Source: Plazaster borealis
Taxonomy: Eukaryota; Echinodermata; Asteroidea; Forcipulatida; Labidiasteridae
DNA: 64,000 nt
Assembly: GCA_021014325.1 (NCBI GenBank)
Contig: CM037457.1
Span: 12,032,538-12,096,537, forward strand
Direction: 5' to 3'
The number at the start of each line of letters is the position of its first letter. Within the stretch, counting starts at the first letter, position 1. Below are positions 34,304 to 45,394 of this stretch, one piece after another. The notes beneath the pieces were generated by a model. It made no database searches, was not told where the DNA came from, and saw nothing but the letters and a program-made list of their open reading frames with translations. The translations under genes were made by a program, and so were the position numbers.

Positions 34304-35814
34304 ACAGATTTCACAGTAACATGTTCCTGCTTTGTTCGATCAGATTTGAAAGAAGTATATTTCAATTTTTTCAATTCAAATTAATTCATTTAGGTTTATT
34401 ATTTGGCTCAAAATTACAGGGCAGTAGTTAAAAGGACTAAAATTGACGTGTTTACATGAGAACGACAAAGGTATTTAAATTCAAGAACAAATTGTAAAAT
34501 GATAAAATCCGTAAATACTAAACAAACAAACGAAATAGTAGTCAAGGGAGAGACGAGAATTGTGCATAATATTTTAAATGGATAATTTTGTGAGTTTGGG
34601 GTTTTTTTTCCACTTAATTTTGGTTTTCTCTTTTGATTTTCAGAGAGTCATTATAGATTAAAGACTACCGTTTTTTTTTGTTTTTTTTTAGTCTTTACTG
34701 TATTCAAAGTTTCCTAAACATTGAAATACCCACAATGCCAGAATAAACTAGATTTGTAACAAAACATCATCTGAATTTTTTGTTTTCACCACCCTGTGTA
34801 ACCTAACTCACTCGTTTTGTCATGGTCTAAAAGACAGAAAAGACTACTGATGCCACAGAAACATGCCTCGGCAATTGTCATTTGTTGAATCTTTCGACAT
34901 GAGTTGGTCATACAGCTAAGATGTAATTGTAACGAGAACAGCAACTAGCACAGGAATTCTCACTAGACTCGTGAATGCTACAGAAATACCTACATACCAT
35001 AACAAAATATATATTCCATGTCACAACAAATTTACTTACACAAATTGAGTGACCATACCTTTCATCACCATACGCCCAGACATAGCTAATATTGTTCATT
35101 TGTTACTCTCAAGATTTTTTTCCCTAAAAATCTCTGGAAAAAAAGTACAAAACGGAAGTTTGGTTTAGTTTTAGAATGTAGGTACTTAGTAATGTAGACA
35201 CTGTCCATTCATGATGGTTACCAGGGAAACGTTGGGAAAATGTTAATTCAGGACATGACCTTTACATTTGACCTTTTGGGTTGAGTGGAATTGGCTCAAA
35301 TCTTGTAACCGTTTCGCGGCCCGCTATGGTCATATTTGTACAAGCCACTTAGAGCAGTCTCTAAAGGGTTAAGGAATGTATAGAGAAGTACATACGTTGC
35401 AAACTCGTTGAAGAGGTGTTTCTGAACTTGTTTGTAACATGAAAACGTGCCGTTTTGTGCGCCAATCCCAGAATAATGTTACAATCATGGAGAGTAATTT
35501 TACAGCCTAGACCAAGAAAGTGCACTTATATTTGGCCACATGAGCAACAAGTTACCATGGTAACGAGCCTTCCCTGCATGGAGCCCCATTGAATTAGCTC
35601 CTTTACGCTGCTGCCTGACTCCAGAACGAGTCCTGACACAAACTAAGACGTGGCTGGCATATACAAGAAGAATTTCCAAACCAAACTGTAATGGTATTAC
35701 AACAAAATTAAGTCTGCAGATTGTGTTGCCCAATTTGTGTTCCATCATCCCTACACACTAATCTGGATGTTGTTTTAGTGTGTTCTACCAGCACTATAAT
35801 ACACTAACCGAGCT
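34304..35814. other. AT-rich unassigned spacer
   Basis: T runs near 34670-34690 and a few short open frames without motifs. 35270-35700 is more balanced in composition but not identifiable. Confidence 0.4.
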
Positions 35815-35819
35815 CTACC

Positions 35820-36036
35820 AAGGGTTCTCCCCAGGTTTTTTCAAAACTGTGGGGCATTCTGGACCCAAATTTCTGAAGTTTGGTCGAAGCACACTGAATT
35901 GAAACAAGGTCTGTTTTCTACTTGGTGTTTATCTTGGTTTTAAAAGCCCTACTGTGCAATCTGAATTATTCTATATGGTTTTTTCTTGATGTTTTGGGGG
36001 GAAAAACACGCCAGCTTGTGCATGGGGAGAACCCTG
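35820..36036 (+). mobile_element. CAGGGTTCTCCCC-type MITE with 5-bp target duplication
   Basis: Left terminus AAGGGTTCTCCCCAGG; right terminus CATGGGGAGAACCCTG. CTACC directly flanks both sides (35815-35819 and 36037-36041), so the target duplication is 5 bp. A CAGGG terminus is hAT-like, although most hAT transposons give 8 bp. Confidence 0.85.
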
Positions 36037-36290
36037 CTACCCATATACTACCCTTACATATGATGTCACAAACTCAAAATACATGTAGGCTCCAAAAGAC
36101 AGACTACTATCTTTGACCGACCAGGAATCTGTATGAATAGAACGACTGTCTAACTTCAGCCACCTCAATCTGGTAGCTATGGAATGAACTTTGTTTAAAT
36201 AAGAACTGAGTAGGTTTGAATGTAGCTACCATGTGAAGTAAATCAATTTGAAGTAATAAACCACAAGGGAGACTGACTGGGTAAAGTTTA

Positions 36291-36393
36291 ATTAATTTTG
36301 GGTTGACCAAAGAAGAGTTGACTAGAACGGGATTCGAAACTGTGACCTCTGGATTAACGTGCCGGTGCTCTTACCAACTGGGCCGCCTAGAAA
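36291..36393 (-). mobile_element. tRNA-derived SINE, family S3
   Basis: The minus-strand head is GGCGGCCCAGTTGGTAAGAG and the B box TTTCGAATCCCG is degraded. GAGTTGACTAGAACGGG and ATTTTGGGTTG flank it as in other S3 copies. Confidence 0.65.
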
Positions 36394-36399
36394 AAAGCA

Positions 36400-36492
36400 T
36401 TCACAGCTTTGTTTATTTAATGCATATGTTGGGTAACATAAAGTGCGGATACTGGTCTCGGACAAAGACCAATGTTGTGCACATGCTTTAAG
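36400..36492. mobile_element. TTAA MITE, subfamily D right end
   Basis: TGCATATGTTGGGTAACATA, AAGTGCGGATACTGGTCTCG and CACATGCTTTAA match the 26.9-kb element's right end. It abuts the S3 SINE. Confidence 0.6.
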
Positions 36493-36837
36493 GTGTAATC
36501 TTTAAATTATTGATCGATATTGCTTCATCGGTTGCCAAGGTACGTCATCAATCAATTCTCCAAAACCACAATTTCTCTTGCCCTTGACTGATAACATCGA
36601 TGCTGTGCTATTCTCAGTTGGATATTGATCATCATGGGGCACTGCCAAATGCAATTTTCTTTTAAAGTACTTTTCTGTTTAGGGGCCATCCAAATCGTTT
36701 ACATTTTCAAGGTCCAACAAAGAGTACAGGGAATAGGGGTACAGAGGCTGCAAGCAGCTAGTTAAAAATGTAGAGTAAACATAGGAAACATTCAAGTTGG
36801 GGGGGATGCTGCAAAAATACATACAAATCCATTGAGG
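36493..36837. other. Unassigned spacer
   Basis: Nothing recognised. Confidence 0.4.
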
Positions 36838-36930
36838 ATAATAACAAGGTCGGCTTCTTATATATAGCGCTCAAATCCATCACTAAGTGACGCTCAAGGC
36901 ACTCCAACATTATTACCCTTGATCATGTTT
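36838..36930 (-). mobile_element. Leu-SINE 3' end fragment
   Basis: The minus strand reads GGAGTGCCTTGAGCGTCACT, then GAGCGCTATATATAAGAAGC, then a TTATT end, as in the L-I SINE 3' terminus. Confidence 0.6.
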
Positions 36931-37216
36931 CAAATTTCACTCTGAAAGAGTATCAAATAAAATGACACTTTACACCATTTTAATGAGAGGTTACAGACTT
37001 GTAATTTTTTTTCCATTTTCTTGAGGACTTTGTCTACTGGGACAATGAGTGAATCACAAAACTGAATTTGACCTTGGAGCCCCTCTTTAAAAGTATACAT
37101 GGATGATAATTTTCTAGAGCCTTGAGCACCTTATGGTGACTACGTGTGCTTTACTAGACTCCGTTACTATTTTGTGCATGTCCACTATTTCAAGACAAAT
37201 TTGCAACAAACCCAAG

Positions 37217-37553
37217 GGTGTCATGGCTGAGCGGTTTAGAGCATTGAATTCAAGTTCTGGTGGTTAAGTCATCGGTGTGTGGGTTCGAATCCCGGCCATG
37301 ACATTTGTGTCATTTGAGCAAGATGCTTTACTATAATTGCTGCTCTTCACCCAGGGGTATAAATGGATACCTGCGAGGGTAGAGGTTGATACTGTGTTTG
37401 AAAAAGCCTTCTGAGCGCCATGGCAATCAGGGAGCTGAGAAAGATTAAAGGAATGTTATTGGCCCAATGACCAGGGCACTAATGTAAAGTGCACTAATAT
37501 GTTATTGTAAAATGCGCTATATAAGAAATAGTTATTATTATTTATTGTTCAGA
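37217..37553 (+). mobile_element. tRNA-Leu-derived SINE, subfamily L-I, well preserved
   Basis: TGTCATGGCTGAGCGG and GGCCATGACA give a full acceptor stem. TTCAAGTTCTGG is the anticodon arm region of a Leu(CAA)-like ancestor, and GGTTCGAATCCCGG is the B box. The body matches 3450-3789 almost throughout and ends GCGCTATATAAGAAATAG plus (TTA)n. The non-tRNA body and tail make it a SINE. Confidence 0.9.
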
Positions 37554-37591
37554 ATGAAATGGACCAAACTGAAGCTTTTCATTTGAATTGG

Positions 37592-37934
37592 TTAAAGGTA
37601 TTGTACACTTTTGGTAACAGCTCAAAATCAGTGTCCACATTTTGTGTGATTCAACATATGCATGAATAAACAAACCTGTGAAAGTTTGAGCTCAATTGGT
37701 CATCGAGATCACGAGAAAATAGTGAAAAGAGACCTTATGTGTTTTCTGTTTTTTCAAAATATCGCGCGTGATAAAAACTATTGTTTTACTCATTTCTCAG
37801 AAACGATAGCATTTTAGGCAGAAATATTTTAAGGAACCCTTTCAACCATTACTTACTTTAAATCATGTAAGTTATGTGTGAATCTGTGAACATTTGTGCT
37901 TTTCGATCTTACCAATAGTGTACAGGGCCTTTAA
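37592..37934. mobile_element. TTAA MITE, subfamily C, complete
   Basis: TTAAAGGTATTGTACACTTT and ATAGTGTACAGGGCCTTTAA are inverted termini beside TTAA. It is very similar to 12673-13010 and to the complement of 55902-56261. Confidence 0.9.
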
Positions 37935-38109
37935 GGTTTATTTTAAATGTGAATAGGCGCATACCCAATGAAGCAGTCCGGGGTGAACTAGGTCGTTTTC
38001 CTTTGTACATAGAGCAATGTAAACATATGCTAAAGTACTGGTTTAAATTGAGTTGTAAACACGTGGATTCCATACTGTACAACTCCTTCAAAGTGGATCA
38101 AACTCTAGG

Positions 38110-38709
38110 GCATTAAGCACAAACCATCTGTATTTCTCAAGCTGAGAAATTACTTTGATTCTGTCTCTTGTATTGTGCCAGAGAACATATCTGGGCCCTC
38201 TAACCAAAGGAATGTGAAACATACATTTGTTCAACAATTACGCAATGTGTTTAGTTCTAACTGGTATAATAGATTGCACAATGACTGTAGAACTAAACCT
38301 GGCCAAAAGAATAAGCTTAGGACATACCGTATCTTCAAAACCCAGTTTGAATTTGAGTTATATTTACACTGTGTTAACAAACCCTCTTATCGCCATTCTT
38401 TGGCCCGTTTCAGATGCTCTTCACACAAGCTACTTGTTGAAATAGGAAGGTACATTGGGTTAGAATCAAGCCAAAGAATTTGCCAGCATTGTCACCTTGA
38501 TGTTGAAACAGAAATCCATTTTCTGCTAGATTGCCCATTATCTAACGACCTTAGGAATATTATAAATGTTAGACTATATTATTAATCAATACAATGACTT
38601 TGAAATTCTTGGTAGGGAAGATAGATTTAAGTTTTCAATGGACCATTCCGATGAAGCTATTATTAATTGCGTTGACAAATACATCTTTTTATTTACTGTA
38701 AGGAAATAA
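38110..38709 (+). pseudogene. LINE ORF2 C-terminal remnant (frameshifted)
   Basis: This is the only stretch with recognisable protein homology. The frame 38175-38585 encodes a basic region with KLRTYRIFKTQF and the downstream RFRCSSHKLLVEIGRY, followed by a zinc-knuckle-like pattern. Taking residue 1 at 38175, this is C103-x2-C106-x8-H115-x4-C120, and its FLLDCP ending is typical of the C-terminus of non-LTR retrotransposon polyproteins downstream of reverse transcriptase. The frame stops at 38585, but reading one base over from about 38570 continues (NQYNDFEILGRED, then DKYIFLFTVRK) to a stop at 38707-38709. One frameshift therefore separates two halves. The frame is blocked upstream by a TAG near 38107. 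No endonuclease or reverse transcriptase motifs are left, so it is a dead 5'-truncated copy. The exact LINE clade is not assigned. Confidence 0.75.
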
Positions 38710-38885
38710 AACTGTGTGATTAGGTTTAACCAGTGTTTGTTTTTGTTCTAAGTTAACACTCCTAGCTTTCTGTACGACTTCTTCACTAATTGTTATTTAT
38801 TAATATACTGATGTTACCCTCCCCAGGGTTATGGGGCTTGTTCCAGTTTCAGAATAAAATACAAAACAATACAATACAATTATTA
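38710..38885 (+). mobile_element. LINE 3' untranslated tail
   Basis: It follows the remnant ORF and contains CCCTCCCCAGGGTTATGGGG, AATAAA at 38853-38858 and a terminal CAATA repeat (ACAAAACAATACAATACAAT). A short tandem tail is usual for non-LTR retrotransposons, supporting the assignment of the upstream frame. Confidence 0.6.
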
Positions 38886-39130
38886 TAAGGCTAAAGTCGG
38901 TTTCACACTAAACAGAGCCAAATCCCTGGAAATAAAACCCCAGTGATTTCCTGGGGCAGCTTTGTTTTTTTTACTCCATGCTCTTTTCATACTTGAACAC
39001 TCTGTGAGGCTAACCCCAGGATGAGCTCGCTTAACCCTTCTCCCAAAGCAGGGGTAGCTATTTCCCCAGGAATTTGCCAGGAATTTGTCAAGAGTGAAAG
39101 GCCAACCATGGAAATTTGCACATGTGAAAG
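38886..39130. repeat. CCCCAGG-rich dispersed repeat
   Basis: TCGGTTTCACACTAAACAGA, ATTTCCTGGGGCAGC and TTTCCCCAGGAATTTGCC resemble words at 56265-56545. Both segments alternate CCAGG/CCTGG with AATTTG. It is probably one old MITE family, with boundaries not fixed. Confidence 0.4.
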
Positions 39131-39329
39131 GGGCTTTTGTTTCGAATTCACATTTTGTTTTGTATCGTGTTACTAATAACTGGAGGAGCAAATTGGAACA
39201 AAACATCTGGTGCAGTTGTGCTCTTTTCTTTTACTTAATCATGCAATTAAAGGTAATAAACGGTCAATTTCAACTTGCAATATTGTGCATACAATCCCAA
39301 TTAGTTCTGCTTTATCAATTTGTGACCTC

Positions 39330-39720
39330 GCGGCTGCCAACAAATATTTTGATTGATGTGAGAAACGCTGGACAGACAGCAGCTTGCAGAGACCATGAAA
39401 AGGTTGGGAACACCTTAGAAACACCCCAAATAAACACAATGATTATAAACACTATACAGTATTCCTGGTTTGTCAGATTTATGTAAGGAACACTGAGCAT
39501 TGTTTCCACTTGGTCAGATTTATGTACGAAATACCGCGTAGATAGCACATTGTAGAGTCCATATTAAATGGTCTGAAACACCTCAAAAACACCAAAGTAA
39601 AAATACAATGATTATAAACACTAAACTTTGTTCCTGCTTTGTCATATTTGTAAGAAACACTGGTCATACAGTAGAATAGTAGAGTGTATTTAAGGGTTGC
39701 AAACACCTAAAAAATACTTG
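39330..39720 (+). repeat. Diverged tandem repeat, 2-3 units of ~168 bp
   Basis: CACCTTAGAAACACC (39411) and CACCTCAAAAACACC (39579) each precede ACAATGATTATAAACACTA and a TTTGTCA...ATTT word. A third partial start lies near 39704. Confidence 0.65.
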
Positions 39721-41230
39721 ATTCCAAAAACTAATAGATTATGCCAGCATTCTGTGACCATACTCAAGTGACATTTTTACTAATATATTATACAAAATTA
39801 AGTTGAGCAATAAAATAAAAATCATTTATATTCTTATTTCCTGACTTAATATCATTAGGCCTAAAAGAAAATAAATGTACATAAAAAAAATCCATTAATG
39901 CTTAAAACCACCATTTAAATTCTGATAAAACCAAATCAAAGTCATTGACAACAAAATAAAGAATTTAATGCCACAATTTAAAAAAAGACAGAGAAATAAT
40001 TGCCCTGGAAAATTCTGCCACAACCCTTGCCCTAGCAAAGGAAAAAAGACATGCGGTTGTTTGAAGTACTACAGACAAAGTGAGGGTTCTGTTTGTCCTA
40101 AATACAGGCTCATCCCCGTTTCTGTCATCTCAGCACAAAAAGAACACCCTCTTAAATTTCCTGAAAACAGCTGAGACTCCCCGTGTACCTCAAGTTTCTA
40201 GGTCGATATAAAAGAACTGGATTTGCTCCCTGAACTGTTTGCAGGGACAAGGCTGGGACAAGGTTCAACATTGGCAGAAACGAGCCTACTTTACAGTCCA
40301 TTTGCCACCTCTTTGAACAGCGCTGGACTGTGAAACTGATCGTGAGTGTGCGTACACACCGCGCCCGATTGTGTTGCGCTGACCGGGCATTCACCAACGG
40401 ATGAAGGGACGGAAGAATGAGCTCCCGAGTCCAAGGGGGAGGTATAGCAAGGGTAATGTTTACAGATCAGTGTCGTGGGCAGAACGCTTCAGTTCACCCT
40501 GGAGAGTGTTCTGCTTTGATATGGCATGGTGTTATACGCTACACGGATCAATGGCGGACATGGGAGAAAGGAAAATATCCTGCGATAAGTGTGCCCGGCG
40601 TACGATTCAATTTATTCTGTTTTCAATTCCAAAGGAGACAGGAACTTGTACAACAATCTGAATAATTCATGGTATAAAAGAACTCTGCCAGAAACAATCA
40701 TAAAAACAACCCGATTTGTCCAAAGAGTCACAAGTGAAAAATTTAAAACAAAATTCAGATTGGGCGGTATGCCAAATCCAAGTTCTATTCTGTTTTTTTA
40801 TTCGCCATTATAGGCCATTACGTTGTAGCTATCTTGTAAATTTTCTTCCATGAAAATCAATATCATCAAACTGAGGCTGGAATGAAATTAGTCTGGTCCC
40901 TTTTTTATAAAAAAAAAGAAGAAGAAGAATTACAACTACTGGATCATCACTTGGTATACAGGGTACAAGACAAAAAGTGACCACAACATCTATTAAATTT
41001 GATCACTATTTTATAAAGGAAGAGAGTGTCATTGCCGACAAAAAACGTCTAAAACTAGGATCATGTTGAAAGGATTGCATTTCCATCTTTATAGATTTAT
41101 AGATTTCAAGTAGCTTCAGGGAACCGTTTCCTCAGAGCTAAAGAAGTACCGTAGACCAAAGAGCATGATTTCTTTACTTCTGAGGAAATGGCCGCTACCT
41201 TTTCCCGGGGTCTGATATTTCTCATCCTTG
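39721..41230. other. Mostly unique spacer
   Basis: 40200-40640 is less AT-rich and has overlapping 75-86-codon frames in two phases without recognisable motifs. I see no splice-site or domain evidence strong enough to call an exon. Confidence 0.35.
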
Positions 41231-41416
41231 TTAAAGCCAGGGTGTAGCTTTGGTAATTACTCCACAAGTTAATGAACATAAAAACTTACTTGGTAAAGAG
41301 CACTGGAGAGCTGTTGATAGTATAAAACATTGCTAGAAACAACCCCCTTTGAAGTGATGTAGTTTTAGAGAAAGTGGTAATTTATCAAATTTTGAACCTG
41401 AGAAAGGCTTCAGGAA
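41231..41416. mobile_element. TTAA MITE, subfamily B, left half
   Basis: TTAAAGCCAGGGTGTAGCTT, TGGTAATTACTCC and GAGCACTGGAGAGCTGTTGA match 8082-8425 up to GGCTTCAGG, where it ends abruptly at the foldback centre. Confidence 0.75.
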
Positions 41417-41749
41417 TGACATTATTATGGTTGGTGTGTGGCGGCTAATGAGACTGCCTGGACGCGTCCATTTTATCTCAGGGTGGTAATATTTTCAAAT
41501 ACTGTAAATACACTGAATTTTTAGACTGAGAGCATTTGTAGATGAGTTTCGTGCGACTAACTGCTTCATTAATCTAATAGTTTTATCAATAATGCTGTAT
41601 ATACTTATCATCGACATTTATTATCTACCTGTTTAAGATGTGTCCCTTGCCTCATAAACATGATTAAATAATACCTACGGTAAATGTCTGCTCAGTCCGT
41701 CAACCGATATGTTTATGATTGAACGGATAATAGCAATCTTGTTTTGGGC

Positions 41750-41845
41750 TTTTGAGGCATTGCATTGTGAGGTATCAATGTATATTCGGTTTGCGGTAAC
41801 ACCATGTGTATAATCGACTTTGCTGTGTAGATCGCATTGTTCATT
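41750..41845 (-). mobile_element. Family F repeat, 3' end
   Basis: The complement of TTTGAGGCATTGCATTGTGA and GGTTTGCGGTAACACCATGT is the 3' end seen at 11310, 16690 and 30790. Confidence 0.65.
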
Positions 41846-42125
41846 GAAATTACAGAACAGCTTTCAGTCAGAAAATGCAGTCAATTCTTTCTTTATAAGT
41901 TATGCATACCCTGCTCTATCTCCCGTTTTCAATCACTGTGTGGGTTAACGTGGATGATGATCGACTCCATTTCTCCATATGGATGACTTATATCCTCTGT
42001 ACAAAATGTATTGTTAATATTCTTGTAGGCCTATAGTTTGAATATTTATAGATTTTACAAAATTGACCAATCAGATGCTTCCGTACGAAATCGGCTGAAG
42101 AGCCCATAGGCTGTGCACAAACTGC

Positions 42126-42251
42126 TATCGGATTGTACAAGTCGTTAAATGGGACGTAGTCATGAGAGCAGTAGTCTTGTGCGGAGCAGCAGTGTCGCGA
42201 GAGAGTTGCAAGAGAGCCGTTACGACATTTAACGACTTGTCCACAAGTCTA
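42126..42251. mobile_element. Mutator-like MITE, diverged copy
   Basis: ACAAGTCGTTAAATG at the left and CATTTAACGACTTGTCCACA then AGTCTA at the right are inverted. The right end equals that of 61382-61601. Left-most bases are diverged and no flanking duplication is left. Confidence 0.65.
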
Positions 42252-42271
42252 TGCTTATTGGGACATCTGCA

Positions 42272-42411
42272 TTGTCTGGCCTCATGCCAAGCTTGGTCAG
42301 TTTGGGTTGTCTGGCCTCATGCCAAGCTTGGTCAGTTTGGGTTGTCTGGCCTCATGCCAAGCTTGGTCAGTTTGGGTTGTCTGGCCTCATGCCAAACACG
42401 GTAAGTTTGGG
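42272..42411 (+). repeat. 35-bp minisatellite, 4 units
   Basis: TTGTCTGGCCTCATGCCAAG starts at 42272, 42307, 42342 and 42377. The unit contains the 10-bp palindrome CCAAGCTTGG. It begins about 20 bp right of the MITE at 42126-42251. Overlapping open frames are incidental. Confidence 0.95.
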
Positions 42412-42851
42412 CTTTGCGGTCAGGAATCCAAGAAACAAGCAAATCAGAGAATGGATTTTGGGGTAGTTTCTGGTTGGAGAAGAGTGCATCATTAGAATTG
42501 TGCATCCAACTTAGCAATAGCCAAAAAAACTTTTTTCTAGGGGGGGCAGTTCTCGCCAATAAAAACTGTAGTTTCCGTTTGTATTTTTCTTAAACAAGCC
42601 CCTTTTCAGTGCTCTAGTTATTCCATTTACTATTTCCTATAAGATAATCTGACATGAATGAGTGCAAAAACAGATACATTAATTGTCTGCGTGTAAATGG
42701 AAAAATTGTTTATAAAACATTGAAATTATAACATTAGGTTATAAAACTTTACTCTGTAACATTTTACTCTTGTAATTTTTAATCTCAAAGTTGACAGCAC
42801 GGATATCAATTAGAGTGGCACATCCCCCCCCCCCACCCCCAACACCACTGT
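42412..42851. other. Unassigned spacer
   Basis: Contains a C run near 42825-42835. Nothing else recognised. Confidence 0.4.
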
Positions 42852-43800
42852 CAGGTTGGCTCAGTGGTTTCTGGTTTGCCTTTTACCTCCATGGTCCCTG
42901 TTTCAAACTTTACCAGAGTCTTGCATGTGGATTGGGTTTTCAGTCCCTACTTGATCGTTCGGGTTTTCAGTCCCTAGGCCTATTGATCGCTTTGGTTTTC
43001 AGTCCCTACTTGTTCGATTGGGTTTTGAGTCCCTATTGATCGTTTGGGTTTTCAGTCCCTATTGATCGATTGGGTTTTGAGTCCCTATTGATCGCTTGGG
43101 TTTTGAGTCCCTACTTGATCGCTTGGGTTTTCAGTCCCCACTTGATCGCTTGGGTTTTGAGTCCCTATTGATCGCTTGGGTTTTCAGTCCCAACTTGATC
43201 GTTTGGGTTTTCAGTCCCTACTTGATCGATTGGGTTTTGAGTCCCTATTGATCGCTTGGGTTTTCAGTCCCTACTTGATCATTTGGGTTTTCAGTCCCTA
43301 CTTGATCGCTTGGGTTTTCAGTCCCTACTTGATCATTTGGGTTTTCAGTCCCTATTGATCGATTGGGTTTTGAGTCCCTATTGATCGCTTGGGTTTTCAG
43401 TCCCTACTTGATCGCTTGGGTTTTGAGTCCCTATTGATCGCTTGGGTTTTGAGTCCCTATTGATCGCTTGGGTTTTCAGTCCCTACTTGATCGCTTGGGT
43501 TTTCAGTCCCTATTGATCGATTGGGTTTTGAGTCCCTATTGATCGCTTGGGTTTTCAGTCCCTACTTGATCATTTGGGTTTTCAGTCCCTATTGATCGCT
43601 TGGGTTTTCAGTCCCTACTTGATCGATTGGGTTTTCAGTCCCTATTGATCGATTGGGTTTTGAGTCCCTATTGATCGCTTGGGTTTTCAGTCCCTACTTG
43701 ATCGCTTGGGTTTTGAGTCGCCACCTGATTGTGTGGGTTTTTATCCATTTGGGGTTTTCCTGCCACATCTAACTGACCGATCTTCATTAACTTCTCTTCA
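42852..43800 (+). mobile_element. S4 SINE expanded internally by a minisatellite
   Basis: The head GTTGGCTCAGTGG with a decayed B box, and TTGCATGTGGATTGGG, match 5200-5300. After the array, GTGTGGGTTTTTATCCATTT, GGGGTTTTCC and the CCACATCTAACTGA word continue the same SINE. The array therefore sits inside the SINE and is not merely next to it. Confidence 0.8.
42930..43740 (+). repeat. 26/27-bp minisatellite, ~30 units, inside a SINE
   Basis: Long units read GATCGCTTGGGTTTTCAGTC plus CCTACTT (27 bp). Short units read GATCGATTGGGTTTTGAGTC plus CCTATT (26 bp). The two types are interspersed. In the unexpanded SINE at 5289-5328 the word GGGTTTTC already occurs twice, 27 bp apart, which is the likely seed. 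Confidence 0.95.
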
Positions 43801-43958
43801 CAGGTATCTTTAGGCCTACAGGTTACTAAACGCTACCACTTTCAAGGATCCTTTGATTTCATTATTGGAAAGGTCAAATAATAGCATTACAAAATTTGTG
43901 TTTATCATGACAATTAACAATGTTCTTAAAAAACATTTCAGAATTTGTCATTCTCCAT

Positions 43959-44141
43959 CAGCATTAGGGTTGTGCATCTACGTTTGTTTTTAATAAATGG
44001 ATAAACATAACTTGTTACTCAGCATTAGGGTTGTGCATTTACGTTTATTTGTCCTAAACAGTTAAACAGAACATGTGACTCAGCATGAGGGTTGTGCATT
44101 TACATTTATTTTCCTAAACGGTTGAATGGAACTTGTGACTT
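43959..44141 (+). repeat. 61-bp tandem repeat, 3 units
   Basis: CAGCATTAGGGTTGTGCAT starts at 43959 and 44020, and the variant CAGCATGAGGGTTGTGCAT at 44081. Confidence 0.9.
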
Positions 44142-44861
44142 CATTTTATACCGTTCAACCATTTCTACCAAAACGTCAAGACATTTTGGGGTTGCCAGAG
44201 CGGGTCTCAAATAAGCAGGGTGGCTAGTCTAACTAAATGTGGACACATGGTATTTTAGGTTTTAAAACAGTTGTACTTAGAGCCGATAAACATAATTGAA
44301 CCTACGTCTTAAATCCATGTTGCATTTCCCGAGAATATGTCGAACACATCATGAGGAATAACTTCTCAAGATGTCTGCACCCATTAGAATCCTCCATCCA
44401 ACAGAGCCACATATTGATTTTTCCCGATCACGTCAGTCATAGCTATTCTAAACTTATCAAGAAATAAAACTACAAAACTATGTCCACAATGTTGTTTGCT
44501 TGGGGATTCTATAAATAAGTGGATCAATGAGCGATCTACTTCCTTCAAGATGACAACTTCAGCTACGCTTACTCTTCATCTGATACTTTTGAGAGCAATA
44601 CTGTCTTTTCATCGAATTGAGTCACGGGCGACTTGGATTCTGCCGAGACCTGACTAGTAATGTGTAATGAGGCAAATGAGTTGACCATAGCTGGAAAATA
44701 GTAACATAACTCTGTCTGCATTCAGAGTTAAAGGTGTACCTCGTGGCATTAAAATTCTTATCTATCAGATTCTTACCCCTGACGACCTTTGACCCACTTC
44801 GACCCTCTTTGACACACTTTAACATGATATCTTGACCCATTTTGATGGTTACAATATTGAA
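44142..44861. other. Unassigned spacer with a nuclear-receptor-like direct repeat
   Basis: At 44783-44795 the minus strand reads GGGTCAAAGGTCG, close to a DR1 nuclear-receptor element (two AGGTCA-like halves one base apart). Related TTTGAC/GACCC words continue to about 44840, so it may simply be part of a short tandem repeat. Confidence 0.3.
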
Positions 44862-45068
44862 ACAATGCTCAGTTTCGTAGAGCAGCTTTCATTTGCTAAG
44901 CTCAAAATAATCTTGCTTAGCAGAAGACACAGGTTACCAGTGAAAGTGTCATATATACATGTATATATAAATATACATGTATCATGTGACTCGTCCTCTG
45001 CTAATGTTTTACTGAGCAGAAAATATATTAATAAGAAACATCTTCTGTTATTAAGCAGAAATTGGGTC
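44862..45068. mobile_element. GGGCCCAATT-type MITE, decayed
   Basis: TTTCGTAGAGCAGC and TTGCTTAGCAGAAGAC on the left face TTATTAAGCAGAAATTGGGT on the right. The centre is a TACATGTATATATA dyad. The outer GGGCC of the left end is lost. Confidence 0.55.
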
Positions 45069-45148
45069 ACAGGCAACATGTGATCACATGACATGTATAT
45101 GTAAGATGCTGGTGGGTGCTTTAGTTATTTTGCACCTAGTTCTAGAGC

Positions 45149-45394
45149 GGGCCCAATTTCACGGTTCTGCTCACTGCAGTATTTCCACGCTTACGGTCAT
45201 CATTCTCCGTTTGCATTGGCTGTGTTTAGTACACATGCATGCAACAGAAAACAGGTTCTTTGTAACCTGTGAAATATACATCCCAAGCACTGCACACTGT
45301 AAAATTACACTTACATTTTAACTGCCACTGTTTTTACGTTGATTTCTTCATTTATGGTAAGCTTACATTAAGCAGAGCTGTGAAATATAAGGTC
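45149..45394. mobile_element. GGGCCCAATT-type MITE
   Basis: Left GGGCCCAATTTCACGGTTCT; right TTAAGCAGAGCTGTGAAATA followed by TAAGGTC. The inverted ends match those at 15796-16078. Confidence 0.65.

Noticed and set aside
37217..37305. Functional tRNA-Leu gene
   Set aside because: The cloverleaf parts are good, but a ~250-bp SINE body and tail found in other copies follows directly. A tRNAscan-type score would settle it.
40401..40665. Two overlapping frames that might be an exon
   Set aside because: No recognisable domain, no clear splice context, and both phases are equally open.
42930..43740. CRISPR array
   Set aside because: Units are contiguous with no unique spacers, and the context is an animal genome.
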